Part shown: in pieces, positions 10,460 to 18,375 of the stretch
How positions within the stretch are numbered: position 1 is the stretch's first letter
How the letters are laid out: every line of letters begins with the position of its first letter
Source: Thermoanaerobaculia bacterium
Lineage (GTDB): Bacteria; Acidobacteriota; Thermoanaerobaculia; Multivoradales; JAHEKO01
Direction: 5' to 3'
DNA length: 34,716 nt
Assembly (NCBI GenBank): GCA_945787575.1
Contig: CALZKB010000013.1
Span: 1 to 34,716 of the forward strand
Notes under the pieces: generated by a model
The model's input: the letters and a program-made list of their open reading frames with translations, nothing else
Databases searched by the model: none
What the model was told of the DNA's origin: nothing
Made by a program: the position numbers and the translations under genes

Positions 10460-11487
10460 CTTCGCGCCTGGCACCCCTGGCGTTGATTGCCCTCCTCGCC
10501 CTTGTTGTCTCCCCAGCCTGTTCAGCGCCCAAACGGCTCCCGAATCCCGGACGTTATGGGCGCCTATCGTTTTGACGACGGGCGCTTGGTCAGCATCCGG
10601 CGAAGCGAGGGCGAGACCCTCCGTGCCCGCTTCTATGACTCCGGCGACAGCCGTCGTCTCTATCCTCGAGGGAAACTGAGGTTCGCCACCGGTTCCAGTT
10701 TTGCGAGCGCCGAGCCGGTCGAGGCGACGATCGAGTTCTGGGCGGGCGAAGACGACGCCACGGCCGGTCTTACTTGGACGCCGCAGGGCTCGCCAGGAAG
10801 TTCCGCTCGGAAAGTGAATCGGTCACGGAGGATCCTGTTCGAGAGCGACGGCGCGGTCCTCTCAGGCAGGCTCGATCTCCCCTCCGGAACCTCTGGTCAG
10901 GCTCCGTCGACGGCCGTCGTGCTGCTTCATGGTTCGGGATCGAGCGTCGCCACCGAATTCTTCTACAACGGCGATTTCCTGGCCGCCAACGGCATCGCGG
11001 CCCTGACGTACGACAAACGTGGAACGGGCGATTCGGAGGGTCGGGCCACCTTCGATTTCCATCAACTCGCCAGAGACGCCAAGGCGGCGGTCGACTACTT
11101 GAGCAGTCACGAGGAGCTCCGCGACGCTCGAGTGGGGTTCTCGGGCTACAGCCAGGGGGCCTGGATCGATCCTCCTCGCCCACACCGCGACCGCGTAGGA
11201 GGATGCTCGGCGGTGCTCCTTCTTGAGTCTCGCCCTGGTACTACGACTCGATCGACGTTCTCGAGGCGCTCGACGACGAGCCCGTAGCTGGTGATGAGGA
11301 ACCGGACCCGTTCGCTCATCGATGCCGCCAGGGGGCGATCGAGGTGAGAGTGTTCGCTGACGCCGAGCATGGGATGCTGCTGCTCGCCTCGGACGGTGGC
11401 GAAGAGGTTGCTGTCGGCTACGCCTCGGGCTACTTCCGACCCGAGGTGGAGGCGGCGTCGAAGCTTTCTGCGGTAAGCCGGGACTAG
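10460..11487 (+). pseudogene. Alpha/beta-hydrolase pseudogene with several frameshifts
   Basis: Pieces of one secreted alpha/beta hydrolase lie in successive frames. The signal peptide and lipobox-like end (LALIALLALVVSPACS) are in one frame up to about 10525. The mature part (GAYRFDDGRLVSIRR onward) is in another frame from about 10555. It has the oxyanion segment VVLLHGSGSSV, the turn TYDKRGTGDSEG and the nucleophile elbow GFSGYSQGAW (11138-11164). Coherence is then lost. A third frame resumes with SPWYYDSIDVLEALDDEPV (from about 11230) and the catalytic-His segment RVFADAEHGM, ending at TAG 11485-11487. The cap region and the acid-residue strand between these blocks are missing. At least two frameshifts and two deletions make an active product very unlikely. 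Confidence 0.8.
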
Positions 11488-11625
11488 ATTGGCAGACCGG
11501 GAACGAGCACGAGCCGGACCAGCACCAGGGCGGCACCCCATCCAATCCCCAAGGAGCGATCCCCCCGCTCACGACGGCGGCTGGTGGCTGCCTGCGGGCG
11601 GCTAGCCGCCGCGTTCGCGCGAACG

Positions 11626-11970
11626 TCAGATCTGCCAGAGGCCGTGGTGGATGCCGCCCTGGATGAAGATGGCGAACGTGCCGTGGCCGGGGATTTCCAT
11701 GGGCGGATGCGCGATCTCCCCGCCGCTCTCAACCGCCGCACCGGCCGCGGCGTCGATGTCCTCCACCAGCAGGTAGGGCCGCACCACCGGTTCTTCGGTC
11801 TCGTGCATCGGCGCCCGGATGCCGAGCCTGCCGCCGCCGGGTAAGGCGGCCATGCGCGCGTTGCCCAGCCCCGCCTCCGGCTCGCTGAAGCTCACGCCGT
11901 ACAGTTGCGCGTAGGTCGCGCAAACCGCGTCGACGTCCTTGGTGACGATCTCGAGGTAGTGGATCTGCAT
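11626..11970 (-). CDS. VOC-superfamily (glyoxalase/dioxygenase-fold) protein
   Basis: A single-domain protein of 114 residues starting MQIHYLEIVTKDVDAVCATY and ending in a beta-strand FAIFIQGGIHHGLWQI. The paired beta-alpha-beta-beta-beta pattern, the VRPYLLVEDIDAAAGAAVES segment and the final G(T)FAIF strand are typical of VOC proteins (glyoxalase I, bleomycin resistance, extradiol dioxygenases). AAAGGAG lies about 9 bases before the ATG. The substrate cannot be read from the sequence, and the metal-ligand set of glyoxalase I is not complete, so a generic VOC protein is the safest call. It lies alone between two pseudogenes. Confidence 0.8.
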   Translation of the reverse strand: MQIHYLEIVTKDVDAVCATYAQLYGVSFSEPEAGLGNARMAALPGGGRLGIRAPMHETEEPVVRPYLLVEDIDAAAGAAVESGGEIAHPPMEIPGHGTFAIFIQGGIHHGLWQI

Positions 11971-12148
11971 CGCGTTGGCGCTCCTTTGCGTCTCCTTGCG
12001 GAGGTCCTCAAGCGCCCGACGCTAGCACGCCCGTCCTGCGCCCTCCTAGCACACCGGCGGCCGAACTCTGGACATGGCGCGAGTCCCGCCCTCTTTGCCA
12101 TTGTAGCGAGGAACATTCCTCGGTCCGGCGCCAGGGGCTCGCCGGTTC

Positions 12149-12397
12149 ATCGGACTTCCGCTCAACATCGATCAACCAGGTCTTGGTCCACGTCTTGCCG
12201 CGGTCGGAGCTGGTTTCGCCGTACCAGTGGTACGCGTCCTTCTCGATGCCGTTAAAGACCCAACGCGACATCGGGCCGGATGCGCCGGCCTCGAACGGGT
12301 GTAGCACGATGTCATCGCCTTCCTCCACGCCGCCGAAGTAGAGAACCGAATGACCCCCGATACCACCGAGTTGATGGAGGTGAACGAAGCGAGACCC
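12149..12397 (-). pseudogene. C-terminal fragment of a small DUF1579-like or lipocalin-like protein
   Basis: The frame reads GGHSVLYFGGVEEGDDIVLH and then RWVFNGIEKDAYHWYGETSS-DRGKTW. This resembles the C-terminal half of proteins with the pattern W-x-F-x-D-I-x-x-x-x-F-x-W-x-G-x-x-S-x-D-G-G-x-T-W. Only about 80 residues remain. No N-terminal half or ribosome site is visible, and the frame begins directly after a stop at about 12398. The 3' end runs on past the expected stop. It is best read as a truncated gene next to the pentaheme cytochrome gene. Confidence 0.5.
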
Positions 12398-12433
12398 CTA
12401 GGAAGCGAGCATCCTCTCCGCCACCGAGCGGGT

Positions 12434-14059
12434 TCAATCTGCGGCAGCCGCGGCCAATATGACGGCTGAGGTCTCGGCGTTCGCCTTGTAGTAGCCGACG
12501 AATCGATTCGTCTCGTGGGAGTCGTAGGTTTCGAGGTTCCGCGCCCACCGGTAGCCGATAGTCTGGTAGAGGAGTTCTACCGCAATCTGAATCGGGCCGA
12601 CGCCATCCGGAAGTGACACGCGATAGCGAATGCTGTCACCGCCGTCCTGAAAGTCGCCGTCGTCGGCCGCCGCACCCCGAACACCAACCGCATCTTCCGC
12701 CGTCGCCTTGTCGAATCCCAACGGGAGCAGGCGATTGTCCTTCGCGTAGGTGGCACCCGAGAGCAGCGAGGTCGTCACCTCGTTCTTGTAGTCATGGATG
12801 ATCGGCTCGTAGATCTGCACCTGATCAGCGCTCGAGATCTCTTTGTAGTGAGGCTCATAGGCGTCGGGATCGGCGTCGTTGTCGTTGCCGACGATCGAGC
12901 CGTCGGCGTTGAGCGCTCCGGATTCGAAGACCGTCCTGCCGCTTTGATCACGGACCGTGACGTGCAGCCAGGCGCGACGCGACGGATAGGCGGAGGGTAG
13001 CTTGTGGCCGGTCTGGTTGGTGACGCTGATGTCGATGAGAGCTTGGGAGCCCGAGAAGCTGAGGCCGGCGACGCTGACCTGCGCAGCGGCCGACTGCAGA
13101 TGGTCGAGCGTTCGTCGCGCCGACTCCTCGAGGTCCGCCACCGGTGTCGTGACGCCGAGTTCGTCGCGGTACTTGTTGAGCATCTTCAGCATGAAGACGT
13201 TGCCGCCCCGGAAGACGTGCCGAGACACGTTCTCTCGGGGCTCACCGAGCACCGAAGAGATCGGGACAGGCACCTCCACCTCCGGCATGTGGCAGTCCTG
13301 GCAACTCGTTTTCTCTCGGTAAACGCTGTGTTTCCACTCGAGATAGGGGACCTGTTCGGCGAACTCGCCGATGACCTCGCCTTTGCCGTCCGTCGCGGGT
13401 GTAAACAACGTGTGGCAGGTGGCGCACAGCTCGGAGCGCTGGATGTGCGCCCCTTCGCCCGGCACGAGCGTCGATGCGGAATGCATGACCCTTTGGAGGC
13501 CCGCGGAAACCTCGTACGGTCCGTAGACCTTGCCCTGGTTCGGCAGGGAAGGCGTGATCACGTAGCCGCCGTCAAAGCTTCCGTGTTCACCAAGGTTCTC
13601 CTCCGAGATCTGATGACACACGGTGCAGGAGACGCCGTCGGCGGCGAGCTCCTGCTCTTGCGGCTGGAATCCGCTTTCGAAATAGCGAATGAGCTCACCC
13701 GACCCGCCGTTCGCCATGGCGGTCGTCCGAAACATCGGCATGTGGCAGACCGAACAAATGTCCTCGATCTGGTCTTGCATTTGCGGACGGTCCGCGATCT
13801 CCCGGCGCACGGCTGCCTGCCAGTAGGGATCTTTCGCGGCCAGAGCCATCATGGACGCTCGCCAGCTATGGCCGATCGACAACGTCTCGCCGTTGGCATC
13901 GACCATGTTGCTGTGACAGGCGATGCACTTGTCGGATGTGACGAAATTGGGGCCGAGCAGGTCTTGCGCGCTCGCAGGCGCAGCCAGCAGGAAGGCGATG
14001 ATCAGCGCGCCCGACCAGGCGATGCTCGGAGACAACTCTCTCAACCTCTCACCAGCCAT
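12434..14059 (-). CDS. Secreted pentaheme c-type cytochrome
   Basis: About 541 residues with a signal peptide (hydrophobic about 14-30, cleavage near APASAQ). Five CxxCH haem sites are visible at Cys45, Cys102, Cys145, Cys212 and Cys253 (CIACH, CSVCH, CTVCH, CATCH, CQDCH). Further His and Met residues nearby could be axial ligands. Residues about 330-541 lack haem sites and look like a beta-rich domain (TNQTGHKLPSAYPSRRAWLH, then VTVRDQSGRTVFESGAL), as in cytochrome c554-like multihaem families. I chose the ATG at 14059 because GGAGG lies 8 bases upstream and the signal peptide follows. It overlaps the stop of the cytochrome-barrel gene by 11 bases, so the two are translationally coupled. Likely role: periplasmic or cell-surface electron transfer. 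Confidence 0.88.
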   Translation of the reverse strand: MAGERLRELSPSIAWSGALIIAFLLAAPASAQDLLGPNFVTSDKCIACHSNMVDANGETLSIGHSWRASMMALAAKDPYWQAAVRREIADRPQMQDQIEDICSVCHMPMFRTTAMANGGSGELIRYFESGFQPQEQELAADGVSCTVCHQISEENLGEHGSFDGGYVITPSLPNQGKVYGPYEVSAGLQRVMHSASTLVPGEGAHIQRSELCATCHTLFTPATDGKGEVIGEFAEQVPYLEWKHSVYREKTSCQDCHMPEVEVPVPISSVLGEPRENVSRHVFRGGNVFMLKMLNKYRDELGVTTPVADLEESARRTLDHLQSAAAQVSVAGLSFSGSQALIDISVTNQTGHKLPSAYPSRRAWLHVTVRDQSGRTVFESGALNADGSIVGNDNDADPDAYEPHYKEISSADQVQIYEPIIHDYKNEVTTSLLSGATYAKDNRLLPLGFDKATAEDAVGVRGAAADDGDFQDGGDSIRYRVSLPDGVGPIQIAVELLYQTIGYRWARNLETYDSHETNRFVGYYKANAETSAVILAAAAAD

Positions 14060-15137
14060 CGAAGAACCCTCCGTCGAACCAGTCCCAAAGCAGGTAGCTG
14101 ACGATCTGAGTGTCGCGACCCGCGGTTTCGGTGACCGGCACTCGCACGCCGACATTGAGCAGGATGTGTTGGCGAGTGTTGAGCGCTACCTGAAACTGCG
14201 GCACGAGATCGACTTTGGTCTTTGCGCCCGAAGCCAGATCCCGGACCGATAGCACTTCGAGCATCGGTGAGAAGGCACGGCCGAACGGGCCGCCAGTCGT
14301 CCATGTCCTGCCGAACCCCATGCGGAGTCCCACCTCGTCGTCGAAGCCACTGTCGGTCGGGAACTCGGCAAACGCGTGCGCCTGGAAGAAGGCGTCAGCC
14401 GGGAGCAGTCTGCCGTAGGTCATGAATGGCTCCAGGACCGCCGTGCCCTTGCCGAGCTCCTTGTCTTCGTCTCCCGTCGGCAGAATCACCTCGCCGCCGA
14501 GGCTGAAAATGTTGCCGTGGTCGAGATTGGCGTAGATGGTGTGCTTGTAGCCAATGGCGATGTCGCCGACACCGGATTCGTGACCGGCCGCCGTGGAATC
14601 GAGGCTGACAACTGGCACAGCGACTTCCACCATGCCCACCGGGCCGAAGCGCTTCTCGTAAAGGAGCTCCAACTCGAGCGCGTTGCTTTCTCCGTTGCCG
14701 TAGCTGGCGGTCACCACCGCCTCGTCTTCGGGAAAGGCTTTCTCCGTGAATAGGAACCGCGGCAGGTTGAACTCACCGCGCGGCCAGCGCGGGTCGTCGC
14801 AGAAGGTGCGAACGTGGTCGAGGATCTTCTGGATCTCGTCGCCGGTCAGCGCGTCGCCAAAGGCAGGCATCATGCGATCGAAGGCCCGTACCGGGCCACC
14901 CTCATGGATGATGGCGTACCAGTCCGGATCCGGCTCGCGGGAAGCAAACTCGCAGTCCGAGAAATCGGGTACTGGCGTCTCGAAGACAAGGTCTTCTCGT
15001 GCTCCTCCCTTGCCGTCGGCGCCGTGGCAGCTTGCGCAGGCGGTCGCGTAGAGTTCCGCGCTGCTGCTGCTTTGGGCCGACGAGACGGCCGGAGCCAGCA
15101 TCAGCAGCGCCGCGGAGATCAACAGAAGCTGTCTCAC
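14049..15137 (-). CDS. Class I cytochrome c fused to an outer-membrane beta-barrel
   Basis: The product is about 362 residues. The start is the GTG at 15137 with GGGAG 9 bases upstream, and a signal peptide follows (LLLISAALLMLAPAVSSAQ). Residues about 24-115 are a monohaem class I cytochrome c: Cys34-x-x-Cys37-His38 in TACASCHGADGKGG and a probable axial Met90 in RMMPAFGDALTGDEI. Cys62 and Cys113 may form a disulfide. Residues about 125-362 are alternating amphipathic strands with short turns (ALELELLYEKRFGPVGMVEV, IFSLGGEVILPTGDED, LVPQFQVALNTRQHILLNVG) ending in an aromatic strand and terminal Trp, as expected for an outer-membrane barrel of roughly ten strands. The layout recalls Cyc2-type fused cytochrome-porins, but the haem domain is different. 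The stop overlaps the start of the pentaheme cytochrome. Confidence 0.82.
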   Translation of the reverse strand: MRQLLLISAALLMLAPAVSSAQSSSSAELYATACASCHGADGKGGAREDLVFETPVPDFSDCEFASREPDPDWYAIIHEGGPVRAFDRMMPAFGDALTGDEIQKILDHVRTFCDDPRWPRGEFNLPRFLFTEKAFPEDEAVVTASYGNGESNALELELLYEKRFGPVGMVEVAVPVVSLDSTAAGHESGVGDIAIGYKHTIYANLDHGNIFSLGGEVILPTGDEDKELGKGTAVLEPFMTYGRLLPADAFFQAHAFAEFPTDSGFDDEVGLRMGFGRTWTTGGPFGRAFSPMLEVLSVRDLASGAKTKVDLVPQFQVALNTRQHILLNVGVRVPVTETAGRDTQIVSYLLWDWFDGGFFDGW

Positions 15138-15325
15138 GGTGTCATTCTCCCAAGGGTTCTCGTAGGTGTCGAGGCATCCGGCTCGCGGGGCCCTCCATTC
15201 GGTGAGAGGCACAGAAGTACAGAGAGGTTCCCGAAAGATCGACACCCCAGGAGATCATCTCGAGCTTCTCGAAGAGCATTTCGCTAGTCTTAGGAAGAGA
15301 CAACCGGAAGACGAGGTTCGGGGCA

Positions 15326-15727
15326 ATGGACAACCGATCACAGCTCCTGGCAGTGGATGGCGCAGCCAACTTGCTTTTCGGGATCGCGCTACTGGCGTTC
15401 CCCAGACCGTTCTTCGAGGCTCTGGGCTTACCCTGGACCGGCCGCGGCCTCTACGCCACGATCCTCGGGAGCGTCCTGGTCGGTATCGGTATCGCGCTTT
15501 TGCAAGAGAGCCGCGCTCGGCCAGGAGCGCGTGTGGGACTAGGACTCGGAGGAGCCATTGCGATCAATCTCGCAGCGGGGCTGGCCATCGCCGCCTGGTT
15601 GCTCTTCTCGGTAGCTGATGGCGTCTCGGCCGGCGGCCGAGTCCTCCTGTGGCTCCTGGTGCTCTTCCTCGTAGGCCTCAGCGCTGGGGAGATCGCCGCT
15701 CAACGGCGCGCGGACCCGCAAGCCTGA
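15326..15727 (+). CDS. Small four-helix membrane protein, unknown function
   Basis: About 133 residues. Four hydrophobic segments are visible: AANLLFGIALLAFPRPFF (about 12-30), LYATILGSVLVGIGIALL (about 42-60), GLGGAIAINLAAGLAIAAWL (about 72-92) and VLLWLLVLFLVGLSAG (about 105-121). The C-terminal tail is positively charged. It starts at the ATG at 15326, with GAGG about 10 bases before. It is transcribed away from the cytochrome operon, with 188 bases of shared upstream DNA. I recognise no catalytic motif. Confidence 0.65.
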   Translation: MDNRSQLLAVDGAANLLFGIALLAFPRPFFEALGLPWTGRGLYATILGSVLVGIGIALLQESRARPGARVGLGLGGAIAINLAAGLAIAAWLLFSVADGVSAGGRVLLWLLVLFLVGLSAGEIAAQRRADPQA

Positions 15728-16077
15728 AGCAGGGGCTCTGAACCAAGGGGCCTGGCGGAGGGCATCATTCGGCCATGCCCCTCGGCCTCATCCGAGTAGC
15801 TGCAGCGGATCGTGGTGATGAAAAGCCGGTGAAGCTGATCGCGGAGGCGCGACGTCGTGCCACGCTTCCCGGTGACCGGGGTGAGTCCGAGCCTGTAAAT
15901 AAAGCTCGAGAAGGTCGGGCCAAGTTCGATCTCGCGGCTGCGTGTTCGCACCGCCTCCAGAGGCTATCATTGGGAACACCCCGCCCTGGCGGGTGGCGAC
16001 CCGGCCATCCTCGCGGGCGTATTCTCGACTCTATCTGGGCCCAAGCACTATCCCGGCGCAACTCGGAGCGGTAGTTC
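15728..16077. other. 350-bp stretch without an intact gene
   Basis: Between the small membrane protein and the GNAT gene I see no complete coding region. The minus strand holds a replication-protein relic (15772-15963), described separately. The rest shows no clear promoter or hairpin. Confidence 0.6.
15772..15963 (-). pseudogene. Relic of a plasmid-type RepA replication protein
   Basis: About 64 codons read LEAVRTRSREIELGPTFSSF, then IYRLGLTPVTGKRGTTSRLR and DQLHRLFITTIRCSYSDE. This matches the central core of RepA_C-type plasmid replication initiators, whose usual wording is TEAVRTxSxxxELGxSLSxF-MxxLGL-PxGG-xGxxxRLRxQxxRLF. An in-frame TAG lies directly before the fragment (15964-15966), and the conserved leader and C-terminal half are not found in any frame nearby. 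It is therefore a fossil and not a working gene. It marks past integration of a plasmid or integrative element. Confidence 0.65.
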
Positions 16078-16662
16078 ATGCAGAAACACGTGAAGCTCAG
16101 AGACGAGAGTGAGGTCCTCATCCGTGAGATGACGCGGAAGGATCTCGCGGGATCCCTCGCTTTCTTCGAGTCACTCTCCGAGGAGGACCGCACCTATCTT
16201 CGTCGGGACGTCACCAAGAACGAAGTCGTGGCGCGACGGATCCGCGAAGCAGAACGGGGGGCGGCAAGGCGGCTGGTCGCCATGGCAGGCGATCAAATCG
16301 TGGCCGACGGCTCCCTGGAGCTCTCGGGCGAGGAGTGGAAGAACCACATCGGCGAGTTGCGATTGATCATCGCTCGCCCCTATCGGCGCAAGGGACTTGG
16401 CATCAGAATGGCCCGTGAGTTGTTCCTGCTAGCGGCCAGCGCCAGGGTGGAGGAGATCGTCGTCAGGATGATGCGGCCCCAGAAGGCGGCCCGCAGCATC
16501 TTCCGCAAGCTCGGGTTCCGGCAGGAGGTCATACTGCCAGACTACGTCCGGGATCTGAGTGGCACGAAGCAGGACATGATTCTGATGCGCTGCGACCTGG
16601 AAGGGCTGTGGAGGGAGATGGAGGACTTCGTCGCCACGGGTGACTGGCAGCGAACCCAGTAG
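16078..16662 (+). CDS. GNAT-family N-acetyltransferase
   Basis: About 194 residues with the GNAT fold. Strand 4 (GELRLIIARPYRRKG) leads into the acetyl-CoA pyrophosphate loop YRRKGLGIRMA (Q/RxxGxG/A type, about 101-110). The C-terminal motif KAARSIFRKLGFRQEVILPD is typical of the family. The N-terminus (VLIREMTRKDLAGSLAFFES) is the usual first strand and helix. GGAG lies about 9 bases upstream of the ATG. It acetylates an amine on a small molecule or protein, but the substrate cannot be read. The following 128 bases contain three imperfect GTCGGT-plus-pyrimidine units and no gene. Confidence 0.85.
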   Translation: MQKHVKLRDESEVLIREMTRKDLAGSLAFFESLSEEDRTYLRRDVTKNEVVARRIREAERGAARRLVAMAGDQIVADGSLELSGEEWKNHIGELRLIIARPYRRKGLGIRMARELFLLAASARVEEIVVRMMRPQKAARSIFRKLGFRQEVILPDYVRDLSGTKQDMILMRCDLEGLWREMEDFVATGDWQRTQ

Positions 16663-16790
16663 CTTCGCTCGTCGGTCTTCCCCGTCGGTTTCCCCCCGTC
16701 GGTATGCCCCCGGCACCTCCCCTCCGGGCGAGCCGAGCTCAGCGGCCGCACCGGGCGCGAACCGGGCGATGCGTGCGCTGCAACCGATTG

Positions 16791-17126
16791 TCAGGCGGCC
16801 TCTCGCGCAACGGTCACCGCCGTGCCGTAGCAGAGGACTTCGCTGACACTGCTCATGACCTCTGTAGCATCGTATCGGATTCCGATTACGGCATTCGCAC
16901 CAAGTTTCTCTGCATGGTCGAGCATCATGTCGAAGGCATCGGCACGGGTCCTTTCGCAGAGTTCCGTAAAGAGTGTTATGTCGCCACCAAACAGCGTCTG
17001 AATGCCGGCTCCTATTGTCCCGAAGAGAGATCGTGACCTGACGATGATTCCCCGTACGACACCGTGATTGGCCGTGATCCGATAGCCATCAATGCCAAAA
17101 GACGTTGTCGTCATCGACTCTTGCAT
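16791..17126 (-). CDS. YbjQ/UPF0145-family protein
   Basis: About 111 residues matching the YbjQ family (once called a heavy-metal-binding domain). It contains GYRITANHGVVRGIIVRSRS, an IGAGIQTLFGGDI segment, ARADAFDMMLDHAEKLGANAV-type helices and the closing EVLCYGTAVTV strand. YbjQ proteins form small pentameric assemblies and their biochemical role is uncertain. I chose the ATG at 17126, which is 6 bases after GGAGG, over the adjoining GTG at 17129. A tandem 15-bp repeat (17152-17181) lies upstream. Confidence 0.87.
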   Translation of the reverse strand: MQESMTTTSFGIDGYRITANHGVVRGIIVRSRSLFGTIGAGIQTLFGGDITLFTELCERTRADAFDMMLDHAEKLGANAVIGIRYDATEVMSSVSEVLCYGTAVTVAREAA

Positions 17127-17151
17127 CACTGTCCTCCAGTATTTGCCTCGA

Positions 17152-17181
17152 GTAACTCGGCGTCGGGTAACTCGGCGTCGC
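17152..17181. repeat. Tandem 15-bp direct repeat upstream of the ybjQ-like gene
   Basis: GTAACTCGGCGTCGG (17152-17166) is followed directly by GTAACTCGGCGTCGC (17167-17181), differing only in the last base. It lies in the 101-bp gap between the ExbB-like gene end and the YbjQ start. Confidence 0.8.
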
Positions 17182-17227
17182 GAAGTTCAGGAACGCAGGC
17201 CAGCTCCACCGACGTCAGCCCGCCAAC

Positions 17228-17602
17228 TCAGTCTTCCGCCCAGAGACCGAGTCGGAGAAAGAACCACAGGAACGCCGCGGCAACGAGCACGGCCATTCCG
17301 GCCACCGGCGTCAGGAGCGACTCGGAGATGCCGTACGCGACTGCTTGCGGACTGACGATGCCCTGATCGGCGATCGCCCGGCTCAGCTTGTGGATGCCGA
17401 TCCACTGACCGAGGAAGCCGAGCACCGCAGCCACCCCGCCCCAGAACAGCACCGCGTCGACGCTATGGCGACGACGGGCCGCCGGCCCTCTCCAGCGGGC
17501 CAGCAGGCAGAGGATATTCCACAGGACCAACAACCCGATCACCAGCGCCAGCAGGATGATCGGCCAGATCAGAGGGCCCGCTTCCATCAGGAATCGAATC
17601 AT
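17228..17602 (-). CDS. MotA/TolQ/ExbB-like proton-channel protein (short)
   Basis: About 124 residues with three transmembrane helices: IWPIILLALVIGLLVLWNIL (12-31), VLFWGGVAAVLGFLGQWIG (51-69) and LLTPVAGMAVLVAAAFLWFF (96-115). The segment VLGFLGQWIGIHKLSRAIAD, followed by AVAYGISESLLTPVAGM, is the MotA/TolQ/ExbB signature. Typical ExbB or TolQ are 220-240 residues; this one lacks their large cytoplasmic insert. AAGGAGG lies 7 bases before the ATG at 17602. It is 23 bases downstream of the HAAS gene and probably in the PadR operon. No ExbD or TonB partner is adjacent, so energy coupling to a receptor cannot be assumed. Confidence 0.72.
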   Translation of the reverse strand: MIRFLMEAGPLIWPIILLALVIGLLVLWNILCLLARWRGPAARRRHSVDAVLFWGGVAAVLGFLGQWIGIHKLSRAIADQGIVSPQAVAYGISESLLTPVAGMAVLVAAAFLWFFLRLGLWAED

Positions 17603-17625
17603 GTCGTGCCTCCTTGTCGATGGGC

Positions 17626-18375
17626 TCAGCCGGCAGACTGGAGGAGTGTTTCGATCTCTCGCGCCTCGCTGCGGGTCACCAGGCCGGCGAGGACGAACCA
17701 GACCATGCCAGCGAGAATCGCCGTCAGCAGGCCGATGCTCATCAGCGACGAGATCGAGATCATCCAGCCCGCGAAGTTCATGAAGAGGGTCTCCGGCGCT
17801 CCGTCCGCGTTGAGTCGGAAGAAGCGCTGCAAGTGGAAGAGGAAACCCAGAGCGGTCACCGCCAGACTCCCGCCGGCGAAGAACAGGGGCATCCCGAGTC
17901 CCGTTCGCAGCCGTCGCGCGCCGACCCCCGAGCGCGAAAAGATCTGCACCAGCTTCCAGACGGTGAACGAGAAGGCCGCAACGGCCAGAGCCGCGATCGG
18001 CCAAAGAAACGGGCTCGGACGGAAGAAGAACGAACCATCGGAGAAGATCTGGACGGCGAGTAGGATCTCGAAGAGGAGCAGAGCAACCATCAGCGTCTTC
18101 GACCACCAGGTGCCGACCTGTCGGGAAAGGCGGTCGGCGACTCTACCGGGGCGTCGTCGGTGGAGTCGCGCCAGGAGGTCCAGAGATTCGTCCGAGGTGC
18201 CGAAGGCCTCCTCGGCACGCCGGGCCGCCTCATTCTCGTCGCAGCCTTGGTCCAGATGATGCCGATAGCTGTCCTCGAGGTCCGAGGCCATCTCCAGGAG
18301 GATCCGGGTGCGGGCAGGCTCGGCAACTTGGAGTCGATCCCCGGCCCGCTTGAGCACACTCGCGAATCGATTCAT
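17626..18375 (-). CDS. HAAS-domain (DUF1700-like) membrane protein
   Basis: About 249 residues. The N-terminal 75 residues form a helical soluble region (ILLEMASDLEDSYRHHLDQG, then EAARRAEEAFGTSDESLDLL) like the HAAS/permease-prefix domain that commonly accompanies PadR regulators. Four or so hydrophobic segments follow (TLMVALLLFEILLAVQIF, PIAALAVAAFSFTVWKLV, PLFFAGGSLAVTALGFLF, ISSLMSIGLLTAILAGMVWF). The ATG overlaps the stop of the PadR gene (18372-18375, ATGA type). PadR-HAAS pairs usually act as a transcriptional switch and its membrane effector. The exact role here is unknown. Confidence 0.75.
   Translation of the reverse strand: MNRFASVLKRAGDRLQVAEPARTRILLEMASDLEDSYRHHLDQGCDENEAARRAEEAFGTSDESLDLLARLHRRRPGRVADRLSRQVGTWWSKTLMVALLLFEILLAVQIFSDGSFFFRPSPFLWPIAALAVAAFSFTVWKLVQIFSRSGVGARRLRTGLGMPLFFAGGSLAVTALGFLFHLQRFFRLNADGAPETLFMNFAGWMISISSLMSIGLLTAILAGMVWFVLAGLVTRSEAREIETLLQSAG

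Noticed and set aside
11488-11625. Hydrophobic minus-strand frame (LGIGWGAALVLVRLVLVPGL) as a small membrane gene
   Set aside because: The rest of the frame is Arg/Ser-rich noise and there is no start signal.
13004-14101. 365-codon plus-strand frame opposite the pentaheme cytochrome
   Set aside because: The five CxxCH motifs and signal peptide identify the minus strand as coding; the opposite frame has no domain.
16660-16720. Three GTCGGT-plus-pyrimidine units suggesting a repeat array or CRISPR-like element
   Set aside because: Units are short and uneven, with no spacers of constant length; probably simple slippage sequence.
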